Shown: positions 4,471-5,254 of the stretch, in pieces
How the letters are laid out: the number at the start of each line of letters is the position of its first letter
Position numbering within the stretch: position 1 is the stretch's first letter
Assembly (NCBI GenBank): GCA_021160985.1
Contig: JAGHBN010000106.1
Span: 1-5,254, forward strand
Reading direction: 5' to 3'
From: Thermococcus sp.
GTDB lineage: Archaea > Methanobacteriota_B > Thermococci > Thermococcales > Thermococcaceae
Length of the DNA stretch: 5,254 bases
Program-made: the position numbers and the translations under genes
Notes under the pieces: generated by a model
Seen by the model: the letters and a program-made list of their open reading frames with translations, nothing else
The model's database searches: none
Told to the model about the DNA's origin: nothing

Positions 4471-4480
4471 CCTTAAAAGC
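4471..4480 (-). promoter_or_regulatory. TATA box for the SerB-like HAD gene
   Basis: The minus strand reads GCTTTTAAGG directly after the pcm stop codon. Its centre near 4476 puts transcription initiation near 4451, with a leader of about ten bases that begins at the AGGTGGT ribosome binding site of the HAD gene. Confidence 0.6.
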
Positions 4481-5152
4481 CTACTCCTTCCAGCCGTGCT
4501 CTCCGATGAGCGGAACGAAAGCAACTCCTCCCCAGCGCTTTTTCCGTATCCGTCCGTTTTCGTCCTTTGTGACAACGTTGAGGTTCTGCCACAGGTGGTA
4601 GCTCCCAACGGGGATTATTAACCTGCCCCCCGGCTTCAGCTGATCGATAAGGGGTTCTGGAATCTTTGGCGCCCCCGCGGTGACGATTATCCTGTCGTAG
4701 GGAGCTTTGGGAGGGAACCCCTTTGTTCCATCACCCGGGAAAACGTGGACGTTTTTGACTCCGCTCCGCTCGAGGTTTCTCCTCGCAAACTCGACAAGTT
4801 CGGGAATTCTTTCAATCGTGTACACCTCGGTCTTCACGAGCTCCGCTATCAGCGCTGCGTTCCACCCGCTGCCGGTTCCAATTTCAAGGACTTTCATTCC
4901 GGGTTTTAGTTCGGCCAGCTCGAGCATTATTGCAACCATATGGGGGGCGCTCACCGTCTGCCCTGCGGGAATTGGAAGAGGCTCGTCGACATGGGCGTAG
5001 TCCCTGTACCGGTCTTCGACGAAGAGATGCCGGGGATACCTAAGAAAAGCCCTTCTAACCGCCTCGCTCTTAATGACTCCTTCCCTGAAAAGCCGCTCAA
5101 CGGTTCTCTCCCATCTTCTCCGGAGTTCGTCCTCGGAGACCATCGGACTCAT
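4481..5152 (-). CDS. pcm: Protein-L-isoaspartate O-methyltransferase
   Basis: The enzyme methylates the alpha-carboxyl of L-isoaspartyl residues formed when Asn and Asp age, using S-adenosylmethionine, to start their repair. This is useful at high temperature. In 223-residue numbering, PLPIPAGQTVSAPHMV (59-73) carries the family substrate-site motif. VLEIGTGSGWNAAL (88-101) is the SAM-binding motif I, YTIERIPELVEFAR (111-124) has the ribose-binding acidic residue, and DRIIVTAGAPKIPEPL (153-168) and GGRLIIPVG complete the fold; GGVAFVPLIG lies near the C terminus. The sequence closely recalls the Pyrococcus furiosus enzyme of about 219 residues. The start is uncertain. ATG 5152 fits an almost leaderless mRNA from the TATA box at 5177-5184. 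ATG 5143 (MVSEDEL) fits homologue length better. The TTG at 5173 would lie upstream of the predicted RNA start. No clear ribosome binding site precedes either ATG. It lies about 58 bases downstream of 5S rRNA. Confidence 0.92.
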   Translation of the reverse strand: MSPMVSEDELRRRWERTVERLFREGVIKSEAVRRAFLRYPRHLFVEDRYRDYAHVDEPLPIPAGQTVSAPHMVAIMLELAELKPGMKVLEIGTGSGWNAALIAELVKTEVYTIERIPELVEFARRNLERSGVKNVHVFPGDGTKGFPPKAPYDRIIVTAGAPKIPEPLIDQLKPGGRLIIPVGSYHLWQNLNVVTKDENGRIRKKRWGGVAFVPLIGEHGWKE

Positions 5153-5176
5153 CGGTAAGAAGTACGCGCCCAAGGG

Positions 5177-5184
5177 ATTTAAGG
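5177..5184 (-). promoter_or_regulatory. TATA box for pcm
   Basis: The minus strand reads CCTTAAAT. A start of transcription about 25 bases on falls near 5154-5156, within a few bases of ATG 5152, which suggests a leaderless or near-leaderless message and agrees with the lack of a ribosome binding site. The box lies between the 5S rRNA 3' end and pcm. Confidence 0.55.
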
Positions 5185-5209
5185 CTTGCGAGAAGCGCGT
5201 CAGAAGGAT

Positions 5210-5254
5210 AGTGGCCGGCGGCGTCCCCGGTTTCCCGCCCCCTCTCGGAGGGCA
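5210..5254 (-). rRNA. 5S ribosomal RNA, 3' end (partial, cut by window edge)
   Basis: Read on the minus strand from the right edge, the sequence TGCCCTCCGAGAGGGGGCGG, then GAAACCGGGGACGCCGCCGG, then CCACT, is the 3' part of archaeal 5S rRNA. It agrees closely with my memory of the Thermococcus celer and methanogen 5S sequences, whose tails read GGGGACGCCGCCGGCCACU or very similar. CGCCGCCGGCC is the 3' strand of helix I, which pairs with a 5' end lying outside the window, and CCCTCCGAGAGGG forms the helix IV hairpin region. About 45 of some 122 bases are present. The exact 3' end (5210 or 5211) is uncertain by a base or two. pcm follows on the same strand. Confidence 0.85.

Noticed and set aside
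5153..5173. TTG start for pcm adding seven residues
   Set aside because: A TTG start without ribosome binding site, upstream of the predicted transcription start, and beyond the length of homologues.
5177..5254. Plus-strand structured RNA (SRP, RNase P or H/ACA) read from the TATA-like ATTTAAGG
   Set aside because: The GC-rich block makes sense on the minus strand as the 3' end of 5S rRNA, which matches known archaeal 5S tails closely.
1..5254. CRISPR array, insertion sequence, tRNA or integration site
   Set aside because: No regularly spaced repeats, transposase, terminal inverted repeats or cloverleaf were seen; all gaps are explained by promoters or guide RNAs.

Overview
The window looks like chromosomal DNA of a hyperthermophilic euryarchaeon of the order Thermococcales, more likely Thermococcus than Pyrococcus given the fairly high GC content. 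The signs are: AGGAGGTGAT-type ribosome binding sites, archaeal TATA boxes of the form GGCTTTTAAG about 25 bases ahead of predicted starts, a class III signal-peptide protein next to an archaeal A24 peptidase, a protein-L-isoaspartate methyltransferase very like the Pyrococcus enzyme, the 3' end of an archaeal 5S rRNA, and guide RNAs of archaeal design.

Layout, left to right. The last 24 codons of a membrane protein (+, 1-75) are followed at once by a box C/D guide RNA (+, 88-149). A HAD-superfamily hydrolase (-, 165-869) and a stand-alone Lrp/AsnC effector (RAM) domain protein (+, 1026-1304) diverge from a shared promoter region that holds a 15-base palindrome (937-951) of the TGAAANNNTTTCA type. 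Two ASCH-domain genes form a minus-strand operon (2193 down to 1285); the second carries an extra C-terminal helical domain and its end overlaps the RAM gene. They diverge, from a shared TATA region, from a plus-strand pair: a 55-residue class III signal-peptide protein (2279-2446) and an EppA/FlaK-like A24 peptidase of 401 residues (2456-3661), the likely substrate and its processing enzyme.

The gap at 3662-3808 is filled by RNA: a TATA box, an H/ACA guide RNA with a textbook k-loop and ACA tail (about 3700-3764), and a box C/D guide RNA (3762-3819) that begins inside the 3' tail of the H/ACA RNA and ends inside the 3' end of a convergent phosphoserine-phosphatase-like HAD gene (-, 3809-4441). 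Upstream of that gene lies pcm (-, 4481-5152), and upstream of pcm on the same strand is the 3' end of 5S rRNA (about 5210-5254, cut by the window edge).

The most striking content is non-coding. Four of the five guide elements can be matched, from memory of conserved rRNA sequence, to plausible rRNA sites: 16S near U920, 23S near G54, and 23S near G1903 and C1934 (E. coli numbering). Box sequences in both C/D RNAs depart from the canonical U-U pair of the kink-turn. All target statements are inferences that need alignment to the rRNAs of the same genome.
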